Below, piece after piece: positions 6,815 to 15,157 of a stretch of 26,271 nucleotides of DNA. The notes under the pieces are model-generated. The model saw only the letters and a program-made list of their open reading frames with translations, did no database searches and was not told the DNA's origin. Source of the stretch: Methylacidiphilum caldifontis (GTDB lineage Bacteria; Verrucomicrobiota; Verrucomicrobiia; Methylacidiphilales; CAMAQI01); the NCBI GenBank assembly GCA_945860255.1, contig CAMAQI010000012.1, forward strand, positions 1-26,271. Direction: 5' to 3'. Both the position numbers and the translations under genes were made by a program. Numbering within the stretch: the stretch's first letter is position 1; each line of letters opens with the position of its first letter.

Positions 6815-7245
6815 TAGTTTTTAGGACGATTCATGAGCCGCACACGAATAATGTACTGAGTCGCCTCAGGGGTCATCGCATTTTGAGTCAATGATTTCGT
6901 TTCATTGGCGCTCAATACCATCGATTGCCAAGCCACCTCATTCCCCAGATCGTTATAAAGAATCATTCCCTTCGCATCTTTAAAAAGAGTCTGAACTTGA
7001 ATAGGAACTGTTTTCGAAGAACGATTCCGTAGTGAGGCCTGAACGGTTAAATAATTTTGGGCATTTCGGGTGGCGATCGGAGGATGATCGACGCCAATCA
7101 TCTCCTCCAAATCTTCATCAAAAAGAACCACTTTTTTCCCTGCAGCCTCAGGTGATTTTGGATCCGCCTCAGGCAAATAAGGACCTGAAGAACAACCGAT
7201 CCAGAAAAAAGGAAGAACCAATCCCATCCATAACGTTTTTTTCAT
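6814..7245 (-). CDS. YcfL-like (DUF1425) lipoprotein
   Basis: 143 residues. It begins MKKTLWMGLVLPFFWIGCSS, a lipoprotein signal peptide with the lipidated Cys at residue 18. The mature part has LTVQASLRNRSSKTVPIQVQTLFKDAKGMIL, a beta-sandwich strand pattern, and ends with EATQYIIRVRLM. This matches the short YcfL/DUF1425 family (N-x-R-x.....V-Q-Y-x-W/F-x-D-x-G pattern). Most YcfL proteins are periplasm-facing lipoproteins of unknown job, encoded next to LpoB. Here the next gene starts on its stop codon, so they form a two-gene operon. No clear promoter was found upstream. Confidence 0.68.
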   Translation of the reverse strand: MKKTLWMGLVLPFFWIGCSSGPYLPEADPKSPEAAGKKVVLFDEDLEEMIGVDHPPIATRNAQNYLTVQASLRNRSSKTVPIQVQTLFKDAKGMILYNDLGNEVAWQSMVLSANETKSLTQNAMTPEATQYIIRVRLMNRPKN

Positions 7246-7361
7246 GTAAGAATCATTTTGGCATAAAAATCAGATCTGTCATCGTAAAATTAAATGTTTT
7301 CGTTTACCTATGAAAATAGGGCTAAATGGAGCGTTGAAATAGATCCCCTAAAAAAAAGCCC

Positions 7362-7389
7362 TTTACGTCTGCAATTCGTATGCTATCAA
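7362..7389 (+). promoter_or_regulatory. Candidate extended -10 promoter of rplS
   Basis: TTTACG at 7362-7367, 16 bases, then TATCAA at 7384-7389 preceded by TGC (extended -10). This gives a leader of about 70 bases ahead of rplS, which contains a small TGCC/GGCA hairpin. By eye only. Confidence 0.4.
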
Positions 7390-7463
7390 ACACAACCCTA
7401 TTTCCGGTATGAAACCTGTGCCGCGATGGCAGCGGAAGCGAAGTAGTGAAGAAGGAGTATCTT

Positions 7464-7841
7464 ATGTCAATGAATGTGCAATTGCTCGAAAAGATTGAAG
7501 CGGAACAATTCCGTAAAGTTTCCCCATTTAAAGTGGGTGATTCAGTGAAGGTTCACACCCGCGTTAAAGAGGGTGAAAAAGAACGGACTCAAATTTATGC
7601 GGGTGTCGTCATCGGTCGTAAAGGCCGTGGTTTAAACGAAAACTTTACCGTTCGCCGAATCAGCTTCGGTGAAGGGGTTGAACGCGTTTTCCCAATCAAC
7701 TCCCCCCTCGTCGAAAAAGTAGTTGTTGATCGTTCAGGCCAAGTTCGCCGTGCGAAACTTTACTTTCTCCGCGGTCGTAAGGGTAAAGAGGCTTTATCTG
7801 TAAAAGCAGAAAAGACCGATAAAAACAAAAAGAAGAAATAA
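7464..7841 (+). CDS. rplS: Ribosomal protein bL19
   Basis: 125 residues. It matches bL19 throughout: FRKVSPFKVGDSVKVHTRVKEG, then RTQIYAGVVIGRKGRGLNENFTVRRIS, then GVERVFPINSPLVEKV, then RRAKLYFLRGRKGKEA. It has a lysine-rich tail of about 12 extra residues beyond the usual 115. bL19 sits at the interface of the 30S and 50S subunits. The ATG at 7464 is chosen because GAAGGAG lies six bases before it; an upstream GTG at 7446 in frame overlaps that site and is unlikely. The usual rpsP-trmD partners are not adjacent; rplS appears to be a single-gene unit with its own promoter and terminator. Confidence 0.97.
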   Translation: MSMNVQLLEKIEAEQFRKVSPFKVGDSVKVHTRVKEGEKERTQIYAGVVIGRKGRGLNENFTVRRISFGEGVERVFPINSPLVEKVVVDRSGQVRRAKLYFLRGRKGKEALSVKAEKTDKNKKKK

Positions 7842-7866
7842 ACCTCTTTTTTCGTTTCAGATTTTA

Positions 7867-7896
7867 AAAACCCCGCGGATCACCGCGGGGTTTTTT
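7867..7896. terminator. Bidirectional intrinsic terminator
   Basis: Perfect stem CCCCGCGG (7871-7878) / CCGCGGGG (7883-7890), loop ATCA, with an A-tract on the left and TTTTTT on the right. It works in both directions: it ends rplS (plus) and the convergent glycosyltransferase (minus), whose TGA stop codon lies inside the loop. Confidence 0.95.
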
Positions 7897-9133
7897 GTTT
7901 CTCAATAATTTCGCAGGCCCGCTGAGCCCCATTCTCCGATCGGACCTTCACTCCTATCTCACGCGCCTTTTCAAAAGCCCCCATTCGCTGCAATTTCATA
8001 AAGGCATTCCGAAAATCTCTTGCTCTTCTTCGGTTTCGCCTCAGAACCACCGCAATCCCTAATCCCACTAATCGCATCGCATTGTTCGGCTGATCAAAAG
8101 CATAAGGACATGCGACACTCGGAATCCCCGCTCTCATCGCCTGACCGACTCCCCCGACCCCACATTGATGAATCACTCCCTTGCAATAAGGCATCAATTT
8201 TTCATGGGGGGCATAAAGAACGGCCATCACATTTTCAGGAAGATTCTCTGGTCGATTCTCCTCTCGTCCAATCAAAAGCACCGCCCGCTCTGAACTGCCA
8301 GCAATAGAAGCAACCGCCTCTCGATAAAAATCGCCGGCTTCATAAATCGCAACGGTCCCTAAGGTAAATAACCACGGTTTCTCACCAGAATTTAGAAAAT
8401 CACTCAATTCAGGATTTAAAACCGACTCCCCCTCTTTAAAACAAAATCCCGTCTGATAAAAATGTGAGGGATAGTCAGAAGGGTTCAGGGCAAAATGCTC
8501 GCTGTATAATTGGAGAACGAGTTGATCTGACCAGGTTCCAAAAAGATAGTTTGAATGAGGAGCTAATCCCTGACGTTGATAAAAAAGATCAAGGGTCGGT
8601 CGAACCGTCTTTTGACACAACTTCTCCCCCCATTGCCAGAAGTAATCGTTCACCCACTCCCCGATCCTTCCGGAAAACGGCTGATGGTAGGCTCCCGCAG
8701 CAGCGGTATAACGGGATCGGATCACCCCCGGAGCCAAGGTCACAGTCACAAAGGGAATCGCGGTTTTCGCAACCACCACAGGAGCCGCTAAAACAAAATG
8801 ATGGGCAATCAATAGGTCATGCTCGCGCGCCTCCTGTGAAAGAACCTCGACAGAAAGATCGAGTTGAGGGGCAAAAAAATGTTTCACGAAAAGATCAAGG
8901 GCCTTCACCCCCATTTTTTGATGGCTCAAGATCTCAGGATAATCAAAGATCACCTCAGGACTCACAAAGGTCTCTGTTGCCACAAAACGAATTCCCGCCT
9001 GCTGACACTCCTTTTCCCAATAAGGATTCGCCCCCAACGTTACCTGATGCCCTCGCCTTTGGAGCTCAAGTGCTAAGGCGAGAAAAGGATGAAAGTCCCC
9101 TCGTGATCCCCATGTGGTGAGTAAAACTTTCAT
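7880..9133 (-). CDS. MGT/UGT-like (GT1/GT28) glycosyltransferase
   Basis: 417 residues with two Rossmann-like halves of the GT-B fold. The N-terminus MKVLLTTWGSRGDFHPFLAL and RRGHQVTLGAN is typical of sterol- and antibiotic-type glycosyltransferases. DLLIAHHFVLAAPVVV is the acceptor-side strand. The C-terminal half has PWLFTLGTVA, then the sugar-nucleotide site VMAVLYAPHEKLMPYCKGVIHQCGVGGVGQAMRAG and PYAFDQPNNAMRL. The usual HHGGxGT is HQCGVGG here, a mild variation; the closing D-Q pair is kept. It probably transfers a sugar from UDP- or GDP-sugar to a lipid or small molecule; the acceptor is unknown. The last codons run through the shared terminator, and the stop codon is in its loop. No strong ribosome site is seen at the ATG. 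Confidence 0.88.
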   Translation of the reverse strand: MKVLLTTWGSRGDFHPFLALALELQRRGHQVTLGANPYWEKECQQAGIRFVATETFVSPEVIFDYPEILSHQKMGVKALDLFVKHFFAPQLDLSVEVLSQEAREHDLLIAHHFVLAAPVVVAKTAIPFVTVTLAPGVIRSRYTAAAGAYHQPFSGRIGEWVNDYFWQWGEKLCQKTVRPTLDLFYQRQGLAPHSNYLFGTWSDQLVLQLYSEHFALNPSDYPSHFYQTGFCFKEGESVLNPELSDFLNSGEKPWLFTLGTVAIYEAGDFYREAVASIAGSSERAVLLIGREENRPENLPENVMAVLYAPHEKLMPYCKGVIHQCGVGGVGQAMRAGIPSVACPYAFDQPNNAMRLVGLGIAVVLRRNRRRARDFRNAFMKLQRMGAFEKAREIGVKVRSENGAQRACEIIEKQKTPR

Positions 9134-9172
9134 GAAAACTAAAGTTCTTCCCTCTTTATCAGAGAAAATAAG

Positions 9173-10021
9173 TTACTTCCCTGAAGGGGAAGCGGGCGGA
9201 GTTACGATCAACAGTTTCTGCCCTTGTGACAAGCGAGCTCTCTTGATCCCTCCCTCCAACGACTGCCCCCCTTGAACCATCACGAGACCATCGGTTCCAG
9301 ATTGTAATGCCGGACGTCCTTGGGGTGAGGAACGATAGTCGGCTTGATTTTGGAGGACTCCAGAAGCAGCGATACGACTGTAACGATAGTAGCCTTGACC
9401 TTTAGGATGCAGAACATGAAGATCTCCTTGGGAATCAAATTTCGATTCGGGAGTAATGAAGGAGACCATATCCCCGAGACTATAGGTCGCATAAACCTTG
9501 TTTTCGGTCGGCTCTTCGATTCGCACAAAAACCTGTGTATTCGTCGATGAGGGGGAAAATCGAAGGAGGGAATAGATTCGCTGAACCCCGTTGATCGGTC
9601 TTGATTCACTCCAAACCGAAACCCCATTGGCGACATTCACGATAGAGATCGGGGTTACGTGCTGACTCCCATTCACATCGATGACCCCTTGAATATGGTA
9701 GACCCCTGTCTCTCGAATCGAATAAAGCGGGGTGATATTGATGGTGATCGTTTTTCGATTCCCCGATTCTAATTGAATCGGGTCGATCACAAATTTATTA
9801 TCCGGTCGGATGCTCGTGCCACTGCGATCCGTGACAATAAAACTAACCCAGTCCCCAGAAATTTTTAAAGGAGATCCACTATTATTAAGGATCGTTAATT
9901 TGACCGGAATCGGCTCATAAAGTAGAAATTGATCTCGATCAATCTGAATCCCGACCTGAATTTGAGCAGGGAGGAAGCATAAAGCCGCCATCAAAGAGAA
10001 CGCCATCCAAAGTTGCCGCAT
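9173..10021 (-). CDS. Secreted protein of unknown function
   Basis: 282 residues with an N-terminal signal peptide (LWMAFSLMAALCFLPAQ). Residues about 20-130 are beta-rich with alternating Ile/Val: VGIQIDRDQFLLYEPIPVKLTILNNSGSPL resembles an Ig-like or macroglobulin-type strand pattern common in export proteins. The second half contains QVFVRIEEPTENKVYATYSLG, HVLHPKGQGYYRYSRI and ADYRSSPQGRPAL, then a Gly/Arg-rich tail. I do not recognise a named family, but it looks like a conserved secreted protein rather than a chance frame. The start is uncertain: GAGGAG directly abuts the ATG at 10021, and a second Met at residue 6 is possible. It is on the same strand as, and 39 bases from, the glycosyltransferase gene. 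Confidence 0.75.
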   Translation of the reverse strand: MRQLWMAFSLMAALCFLPAQIQVGIQIDRDQFLLYEPIPVKLTILNNSGSPLKISGDWVSFIVTDRSGTSIRPDNKFVIDPIQLESGNRKTITINITPLYSIRETGVYHIQGVIDVNGSQHVTPISIVNVANGVSVWSESRPINGVQRIYSLLRFSPSSTNTQVFVRIEEPTENKVYATYSLGDMVSFITPESKFDSQGDLHVLHPKGQGYYRYSRIAASGVLQNQADYRSSPQGRPALQSGTDGLVMVQGGQSLEGGIKRARLSQGQKLLIVTPPASPSGK

Positions 10022-10079
10022 CTCCTCACTCTATCGGAACTCAGGAAGGAAAACCAAGTCAATTTTAGGAAAACCAAGA

Positions 10080-10805
10080 TTATCTTAAATTCCATCCCCC
10101 ACTGACCACGATATTCGACCCGTTCACATAATTGGATTCAGGCTTCACTAAAAACTCGATGACATTCCAGATATCTTCAAACGTTCCATATCGTCCGGCT
10201 GGAATCTTTTTCTTTGAAAGCTTCCCGACACTGTTTTCCAGCCACCCTGGAGAAACCATATTCACAGTAGTTCCAAAAGAGGCCTCCGATTGCGCAAACG
10301 ATTTCGTCAACATCAGAACCCCGGTTTTCCCGATATGATAGCTCATCGCTAAATCTCGGGCCCCGATTCGATCACAACTCGAATCTCCGATATTAATCAC
10401 TCTTCCTTGATCTGAATTTCGGATAAAAGGAAGGAGGGCCTGGGTCGTTAAAAAGGTCGCCGAAGCGGTCGAATTTAACCCTTCAAACCATTCTTGAGTC
10501 GATAGATCGATCAACTCTTTGCCACAATACACTCCGGCATTATTGACGAGACAATCCAAGACTCCGAAACGTTTTTTAATTTCCTTGGCAATTGCCAAAC
10601 TCGTTGACGGTACCGCCAAATCCCCCTGAAAAACCGCAACCGCCTTGAGTCTTCGCGCTAACTTTAGCGCCTCCGATTGACGAGTCCGATAATGAAGCAT
10701 CACTTGATACCCCTTCTTCGAAAACGATTCCGCCAAAAAGGCCCCTAATCCATGTCCGGATCCGGTGATGAATGCCATTGGTGCAGTAGATTTCTTCCTC
10801 TTCAT
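10080..10805 (-). CDS. Short-chain dehydrogenase/reductase (FabG/pteridine reductase-like)
   Basis: 241 residues. The NAD(P) site is FITGSGHGLGAFLAESF (TGxxxGxG), followed by YRTRQSEALKLA, the adenine-ring Asp in FQGDLAV, the NNAG motif in LDCLVNNAGVYCG, and the catalytic GDSSCD...SYHIGK (Ser, Tyr-x-x-x-Lys). The tail VNMVSPGWLENS and SNYVNGSNIVVSGGWNLR is that of classical SDRs. The arginine after the second strand (HYRTR) suggests NADPH preference, as in pteridine reductases. The substrate is unknown. Met10 (10778) is an alternative start that gives the more usual N-terminus MAFITGSG and has AGAGGA upstream; the first ATG has little room for a ribosome site. Confidence 0.88.
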   Translation of the reverse strand: MKRKKSTAPMAFITGSGHGLGAFLAESFSKKGYQVMLHYRTRQSEALKLARRLKAVAVFQGDLAVPSTSLAIAKEIKKRFGVLDCLVNNAGVYCGKELIDLSTQEWFEGLNSTASATFLTTQALLPFIRNSDQGRVINIGDSSCDRIGARDLAMSYHIGKTGVLMLTKSFAQSEASFGTTVNMVSPGWLENSVGKLSKKKIPAGRYGTFEDIWNVIEFLVKPESNYVNGSNIVVSGGWNLR

Positions 10806-10900
10806 CCTTAAAAAATATCAAAGATCAGGAGCTCTTGCATTAAAAGATTTTGAGATCAATTAAATCGTCTCATTTTTTCCGATCATTTTTCAACACGAAT

Positions 10901-12262
10901 CTACGGAGCATTGATGACGGAGGTATTTTTCGGATTCTTCACCATTCCTTGAGGACGATCCTGTGATTCATTTGAATTTTTAGAAGAAGTAGAGAGCTCT
11001 CCCTTCATCGAAGGGATCGGAACACGTTCATTTAGGTAAATTAAAAAGGGCTTTCGTTCCTCACTCCAACGAACGAGTCCCGCGGCCCATGTCTGTTCAA
11101 TCTCTTGTGCCGATTTTCCATTCAGAAACATGACTCGAGGAACTGTAGAACCGTTGAGTTTATCAAAGAGCCCTCTTTTCTCGCTATTCGCGCGGGCTAA
11201 TCCTTTCCATTTCGGGTTTTCTTTTCGGATCACCTCCAAAATATGAAAACCATAAGAGGCCAATATCCCTCTTGCTTGAGGGTCAATTTGTAATTTTACC
11301 CCGGAATACAAGGTGCCGGCCCATCGTCCCTTTTTCGCTCGATAGCTAAACGGCTCTGCCCTCACCCCCTCGATCCCTTTGGCATTCAATCGCTTCGCCA
11401 TCGCCGCCCCACTCCAGCCCTCATGCATCGCCACCTGAAACGGAAATTTTTGTCCGACTCCTGTATCCACCCCGACATCTCCCAAAATACTCGTCGCAAT
11501 ATAGCCACGTGCCGATTGAATATCCGGAATATTAGGTGAACTCGAAACCCACTTTAATCCGGTCTGCTCCCAGACCATTCCTCGATCCCACCCTTTCATC
11601 GTAATCACAGTCAATTTGCAAGGCTTCGATAAATATCGGGCATTGATCCACTGTGCCAACTCACCGACGGTCAACCCGTAGACGTAGGGAATCTCATATT
11701 GTCCGATAAAAGATTTAAAGGCGGGAACCAACCCCGGGCCTTCGATTCGATTTCCTCCCATCGGATTCGGTCGATCCAAAACCATCACCTCAATCCCCTG
11801 CTTCTGCGCCTCCTGCATGACAAGACCCAAGGTACTAATATAGGTGTAGGAACGACAGCCGATGTCTTGCAAATCATAGACAATCACCTCAAGTCCCTTC
11901 ATCATCGAGGGAGTCGGGGCTCGAGTCTGACCATAAAGGGAATGGACCCAAATACCGGTATTCGACTCTCGGAAACTGGAAATATATTTCCCTGCCGGAA
12001 CGGTTCCATAAACGCCATGCTCGGGACCAAAAAGAGCCTTTAACTGGATTCGTTTCTCTTGAAAAAGAATCTGTAAAGTTGATTTTCCATTTCGACTGAC
12101 CGCCGAGGGATTGGTGACCAAACCCACTTTTTTATAAAGGAGCCCTGGAAACTCCTTTTCCACTAAAACATCAACCCCAGGAGTCACTTCCTCTGCATAA
12201 CAGGGCAAAGAGAGGAGCAAGAGGATTAGGAAGTAAAAACGCATCCCGCTGACGGTATTCAT
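10901..12262 (-). CDS. namZ: Exo-beta-N-acetylmuramidase NamZ (DUF1343)
   Basis: 453 residues from the ATG chosen here. A signal peptide (MRFYFLILLLLSLPCYA) is followed by the DUF1343 domain: TPGVDVLVEK, KKVGLVTNPSAVSRNG, LKALFGPEHGVYG, then YGQTRAPTPSMMKGLEVIVYDLQDIGCRSYTYISTL, MVLDRPNPMGG, and SSPNIPDIQSARGY. NamZ proteins release MurNAc from the end of peptidoglycan fragments during cell-wall recycling. The frame opens with a TTG at 12280, but the ATG at 12262 (or at 12244, straight into the signal peptide) is a better start. The C-terminal 40 residues are Ser/Asn/Lys-rich and probably disordered. It is divergent from the amidase gene, with 94 bases between the starts. The pairing suggests that both act on periplasmic muropeptides. 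Confidence 0.92.
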   Translation of the reverse strand: MNTVSGMRFYFLILLLLSLPCYAEEVTPGVDVLVEKEFPGLLYKKVGLVTNPSAVSRNGKSTLQILFQEKRIQLKALFGPEHGVYGTVPAGKYISSFRESNTGIWVHSLYGQTRAPTPSMMKGLEVIVYDLQDIGCRSYTYISTLGLVMQEAQKQGIEVMVLDRPNPMGGNRIEGPGLVPAFKSFIGQYEIPYVYGLTVGELAQWINARYLSKPCKLTVITMKGWDRGMVWEQTGLKWVSSSPNIPDIQSARGYIATSILGDVGVDTGVGQKFPFQVAMHEGWSGAAMAKRLNAKGIEGVRAEPFSYRAKKGRWAGTLYSGVKLQIDPQARGILASYGFHILEVIRKENPKWKGLARANSEKRGLFDKLNGSTVPRVMFLNGKSAQEIEQTWAAGLVRWSEERKPFLIYLNERVPIPSMKGELSTSSKNSNESQDRPQGMVKNPKNTSVINAP

Positions 12263-12274
12263 GAAGCCTAAATT

Positions 12275-12303
12275 TTGCAATAGACACTTTTTTTCAATAT
12301 AAA
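12275..12303 (+). promoter_or_regulatory. Sigma-70 promoter of the amidase gene
   Basis: TTGCAA at 12275-12280, a 17-base spacer, then TATAAA at 12298-12303. Near-consensus spacing and boxes, about 53 bases before the amidase ATG. Confidence 0.6.
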
Positions 12304-12356
12304 ACTGCCTTAAAATAGAGGATTGATTCCAGCCAATTGACCTCTAGATCAGTTTC

Positions 12357-13658
12357 ATGCAACGGCTCCCTCTGCTCGGATGGCTCCTGACCGGTTTTCT
12401 CTTTTCCGAGAACATCACCCTTTCCACCCCCCTCACTCCTTGGGAACTGATTCAACCACAGCCTTGGAGCACTCTAGACTCCTATCAAAAAACGATGACC
12501 CAAGCAGAGTTTGAAAAAAAACTTCAAACGATCTTCGATCCCTATCAAGGACTCAAGCCGTTGCTGCAATGGAATCAGAATCAAGTCACTTTTTTTAAAG
12601 AAAACCAACAACTCACCCCTCTCTACACACTCCACTTTGCCCCCTCTCCGACAGAACTCCTCTCCCCTCCTCAACCGTGGAGAACCCCTCAACAGTTCTC
12701 AAAATCTCTTCCTCCCGCAAATACCCCTTTGCTGGGACTCAAAATAGCGATTGATCCCGGACATATTGGAGGGAAATGGGGTCCTCTGCAAAATCGCTCG
12801 GTTCTCTATCCCGGCATCGGACGAGTCCAGGAGGGGGATATGAATCTGATCACCGCAAAAATCCTTCGAGAAAATCTCCGCAGTCTCGGCGCTAATGTTT
12901 TTTTAACGCGCGAAGAGACAGAACCGGTGACAGAGCTCAAGATCGAAGCTTTTAAAGAGCCGGCTCGACTTCGAATGTATAAAAAATATCCCGATCTCGA
13001 GAAAAAATACCGCGCTCTTCCTCTTGATGAGCAATATCGACGACTGGGGGATCGACATGAATTCGTGACTCAATTCCTTTTTTTTCGAATTGGAGAGATC
13101 CGTTCACGCGCTCAAAAGATCCGGACTCTTTTCAAACCGGATCTCACCATCGTTCTCTATATCAATGCGACCCTCAGCAGTGGACGTGGACAAACCGTGG
13201 GGGTGAATCAAAATATCTTCTTCATCCATGGCGCTTACACGAAAGAGGAATCGGCCGATCCGGAACAACAGGTTCGAATGATTTATAAAATATTAGATCG
13301 AGGAACCGCTACAGAACAATATGTCGCTGAGAAAATTGCAATCGCCTTTCAAAGAATCACTCAGCTTCCCCCCGTTCCCTACGGAACCACGAAAAGCTCA
13401 CGTCAACTCGGCGAGACTAAATATGTCGTTGCGCGAAATCTTGCGGCAAACCGGGAATACGATGGTCCGGTCGTCACCACGGAGCCGTACTTCATGAACA
13501 ATAAATATGTCGTGCGCCGACTTCTCGCCGGCGATTACGAAGGAACACGACCGATCCTCGACAAAAGCTTTCCAAGTATCTTCCGAGAATACGCCCAAGC
13601 GGTCACCGAAGGGATTCTCAACGCCTACACCAATCAATCGGTCAAAGAGCGAAACTAA
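12357..13658 (+). CDS. N-acetylmuramoyl-L-alanine amidase (amidase_3) family protein with altered zinc site
   Basis: 433 residues. It has an N-terminal signal-like segment (LPLLGWLLTGFLFS), a Pro/Gln-rich region of about 100 residues, then the amidase_3 domain from about residue 127. Zinc/catalytic landmarks are KIAIDPGHIGGKWG (His136), QEGDMNLITAKIL (Glu159) and VTTEPYFMNN (Glu376). The third zinc ligand normally sits in a SIHANA-like strand; here that strand reads DLTIVLYINATLSS, with Asn270 where His is expected. His291 (FFIHGAY) might replace it, or the zinc site may be degraded. An insertion of about 80 residues (KEPARLRMYKKYPDLEKKYR onward) lies between the Glu and the third ligand. The family cleaves the MurNAc-L-Ala bond. 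It is divergent from NamZ, which supports a role in wall turnover. Confidence 0.82.
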   Translation: MQRLPLLGWLLTGFLFSENITLSTPLTPWELIQPQPWSTLDSYQKTMTQAEFEKKLQTIFDPYQGLKPLLQWNQNQVTFFKENQQLTPLYTLHFAPSPTELLSPPQPWRTPQQFSKSLPPANTPLLGLKIAIDPGHIGGKWGPLQNRSVLYPGIGRVQEGDMNLITAKILRENLRSLGANVFLTREETEPVTELKIEAFKEPARLRMYKKYPDLEKKYRALPLDEQYRRLGDRHEFVTQFLFFRIGEIRSRAQKIRTLFKPDLTIVLYINATLSSGRGQTVGVNQNIFFIHGAYTKEESADPEQQVRMIYKILDRGTATEQYVAEKIAIAFQRITQLPPVPYGTTKSSRQLGETKYVVARNLAANREYDGPVVTTEPYFMNNKYVVRRLLAGDYEGTRPILDKSFPSIFREYAQAVTEGILNAYTNQSVKERN

Positions 13659-13701
13659 GGATCTTTCTTCGATAAAAACGTTCTTTAACCCATTCGAGTT
13701 G

Positions 13702-13763
13702 CATTGAATTCCGATTTATGAATTTTAAAAATACCGTTTCTTTTGTTTTTTGTTTTGGGCTTT
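13702..13763. repeat. Copy B (left half) of the 5.7-kb inverted-repeat element
   Basis: 62 bases that match 5658-5721 with one substitution (ATACC for ATACA) and small length changes in the T-runs. The inner hairpin and right end are missing: the sequence diverges after GGGCTTTG, shortly before the next gene starts at 13797. A solo half-element, or a shared intergenic motif. Confidence 0.75.
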
Positions 13764-13796
13764 GCCCCTTCCTTTCTGTACCGATGAGCCCAATCC

Positions 13797-14894
13797 ATGA
13801 ACTCGCTTCCTAAAACCGTTCAGTTTCTTGAAAACGGCATTCAGAACGGACTCCATCGGGGAGCCCAGCTTGCCCTCTCCCAACAGGGAAAATTAATCGC
13901 TTCGATTGCCGTGGGTAATGCCGCCACCGAGCGAGCGATGACCCCGGAGACGTTGAATCTCTGGCTTTCCAGCACCAAGCCGATCACCGCCGTTCTTCTT
14001 GCTCAACTCCATGAGAAAAATCTTCTCTCCTGGAGCGATCCAGTCTCTCGCTTCCTTCCTGAATTCGCTCAAAAAGGAAAAGAGCCGATCACGCTATGGA
14101 ATCTCCTGACTCACACCGGTGGATTTCGCGGAGCCGATGCGATGTGGAATCCTGAACCTTGGGATAAGATCATCGATCGTATTTGTAGCACCCCGTTAGA
14201 ACCGCGTTGGGTCATCGGTGAAAAGGCCGGTTATCATATCTCCGGAAGTTGGTTCATCCTCGGAGAGATTGTTCAACGAATCACACAGCGCCCTTTTCAA
14301 GAGTACGTCCGCGAGGAACTGTTCCTCCCGTTAGCGATGAACGATTGCTGGATTGGCATGGAAGAAAAGGAGTATCAAGCCTACGAATCCCTCCGAGGGG
14401 AGCTCTTCGTTACTGAAAATTCCCCGACGATTCTCCATCCCCACTTCAACTCGCTGGAGGCTTGGCTTTTTTGTCGTCCCGCGAGCAATGGAAGAGGGCC
14501 GATGCAGCAACTCCTGCATTTCTACGAGATGCTCCATCATCACGGAACCTTCCAAGGCAAAACGATCCTTCAACCGCAAACCGTCGACGATCTTACTCGA
14601 CGTCATCGCGTGGGGATGTTCGATCACTCCTTCCGCCAGAATATCGATTGGGGCTTAGGGTTCATCCATGACTCTAAAGAAAATGAAGGGGGCCATCTCG
14701 TTTACGGATTCGGTCCCCACGCAACATGTGAAACGATCGGGCATAGTGGCTCCCAATCCTCCTCAGCCTACTTGGATCGTTCCCATGGACTCGCTGTCGC
14801 CTGGTTCTGTAACGGAATGCCCGGAGAAGTCCTTCATCAAAAAAGAGCCCGCGACCTCAACGCCTGCATCTACGAAGACCTCGGATTAAAATGA
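13797..14894 (+). CDS. Class C beta-lactamase-like serine hydrolase
   Basis: 365 residues, beta-lactamase/transpeptidase fold. The SxxK motif is SSTK at 58-61 (LWLSSTKPITAVLLAQL). It is followed by LLSWSDPVSRFLPEF and LWNLLTHTGGFRG, hallmarks of the class C/esterase EstB branch. The second Tyr motif is probably GYHISGSWFILGEIV, and the third (KTG equivalent) is IGHSGSQSS. There is no signal peptide, so a cytoplasmic esterase or peptidase is more likely than an antibiotic-resistance lactamase. The substrate is unknown. The ATG at 13797 has no strong ribosome site. Upstream is a dispersed repeat copy; there is no operon partner. Confidence 0.88.
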   Translation: MNSLPKTVQFLENGIQNGLHRGAQLALSQQGKLIASIAVGNAATERAMTPETLNLWLSSTKPITAVLLAQLHEKNLLSWSDPVSRFLPEFAQKGKEPITLWNLLTHTGGFRGADAMWNPEPWDKIIDRICSTPLEPRWVIGEKAGYHISGSWFILGEIVQRITQRPFQEYVREELFLPLAMNDCWIGMEEKEYQAYESLRGELFVTENSPTILHPHFNSLEAWLFCRPASNGRGPMQQLLHFYEMLHHHGTFQGKTILQPQTVDDLTRRHRVGMFDHSFRQNIDWGLGFIHDSKENEGGHLVYGFGPHATCETIGHSGSQSSSAYLDRSHGLAVAWFCNGMPGEVLHQKRARDLNACIYEDLGLK

Positions 14895-15157
14895 TCCCCG
14901 ATCTTGCATTAAAAATAGATGGAATAAAAATACCCTCAGGAAAAACACCATTATTTATACACAACCTCTTCATTCTGTGTATTTTGAGGCCAATCCCGAG
15001 CATTTTTTATGAAATGAGCGAAGATTTTGAGGATCGATCAATTCTGACTCGAACGGGTGATTCGTCTTAAAAATTTTATCGCTTGCAATTTTGTGTGGCA
15101 ACGGCATTCTCCAGCCTTCAAAAATAAAAGAGAAAAAGAAAGAAAACTAGGAAAGTT

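Noticed and set aside
7446..7463. GTG start giving rplS six extra residues
   Set aside because: It overlaps the strong GAAGGAG site that serves the ATG at 7464, and the extra residues are not part of bL19.
8464..9120. 218-residue frame antisense to the MGT-like glycosyltransferase
   Set aside because: Pro/Ser/Arg-rich low-complexity product typical of a shadow frame; the opposite strand has clear motifs.
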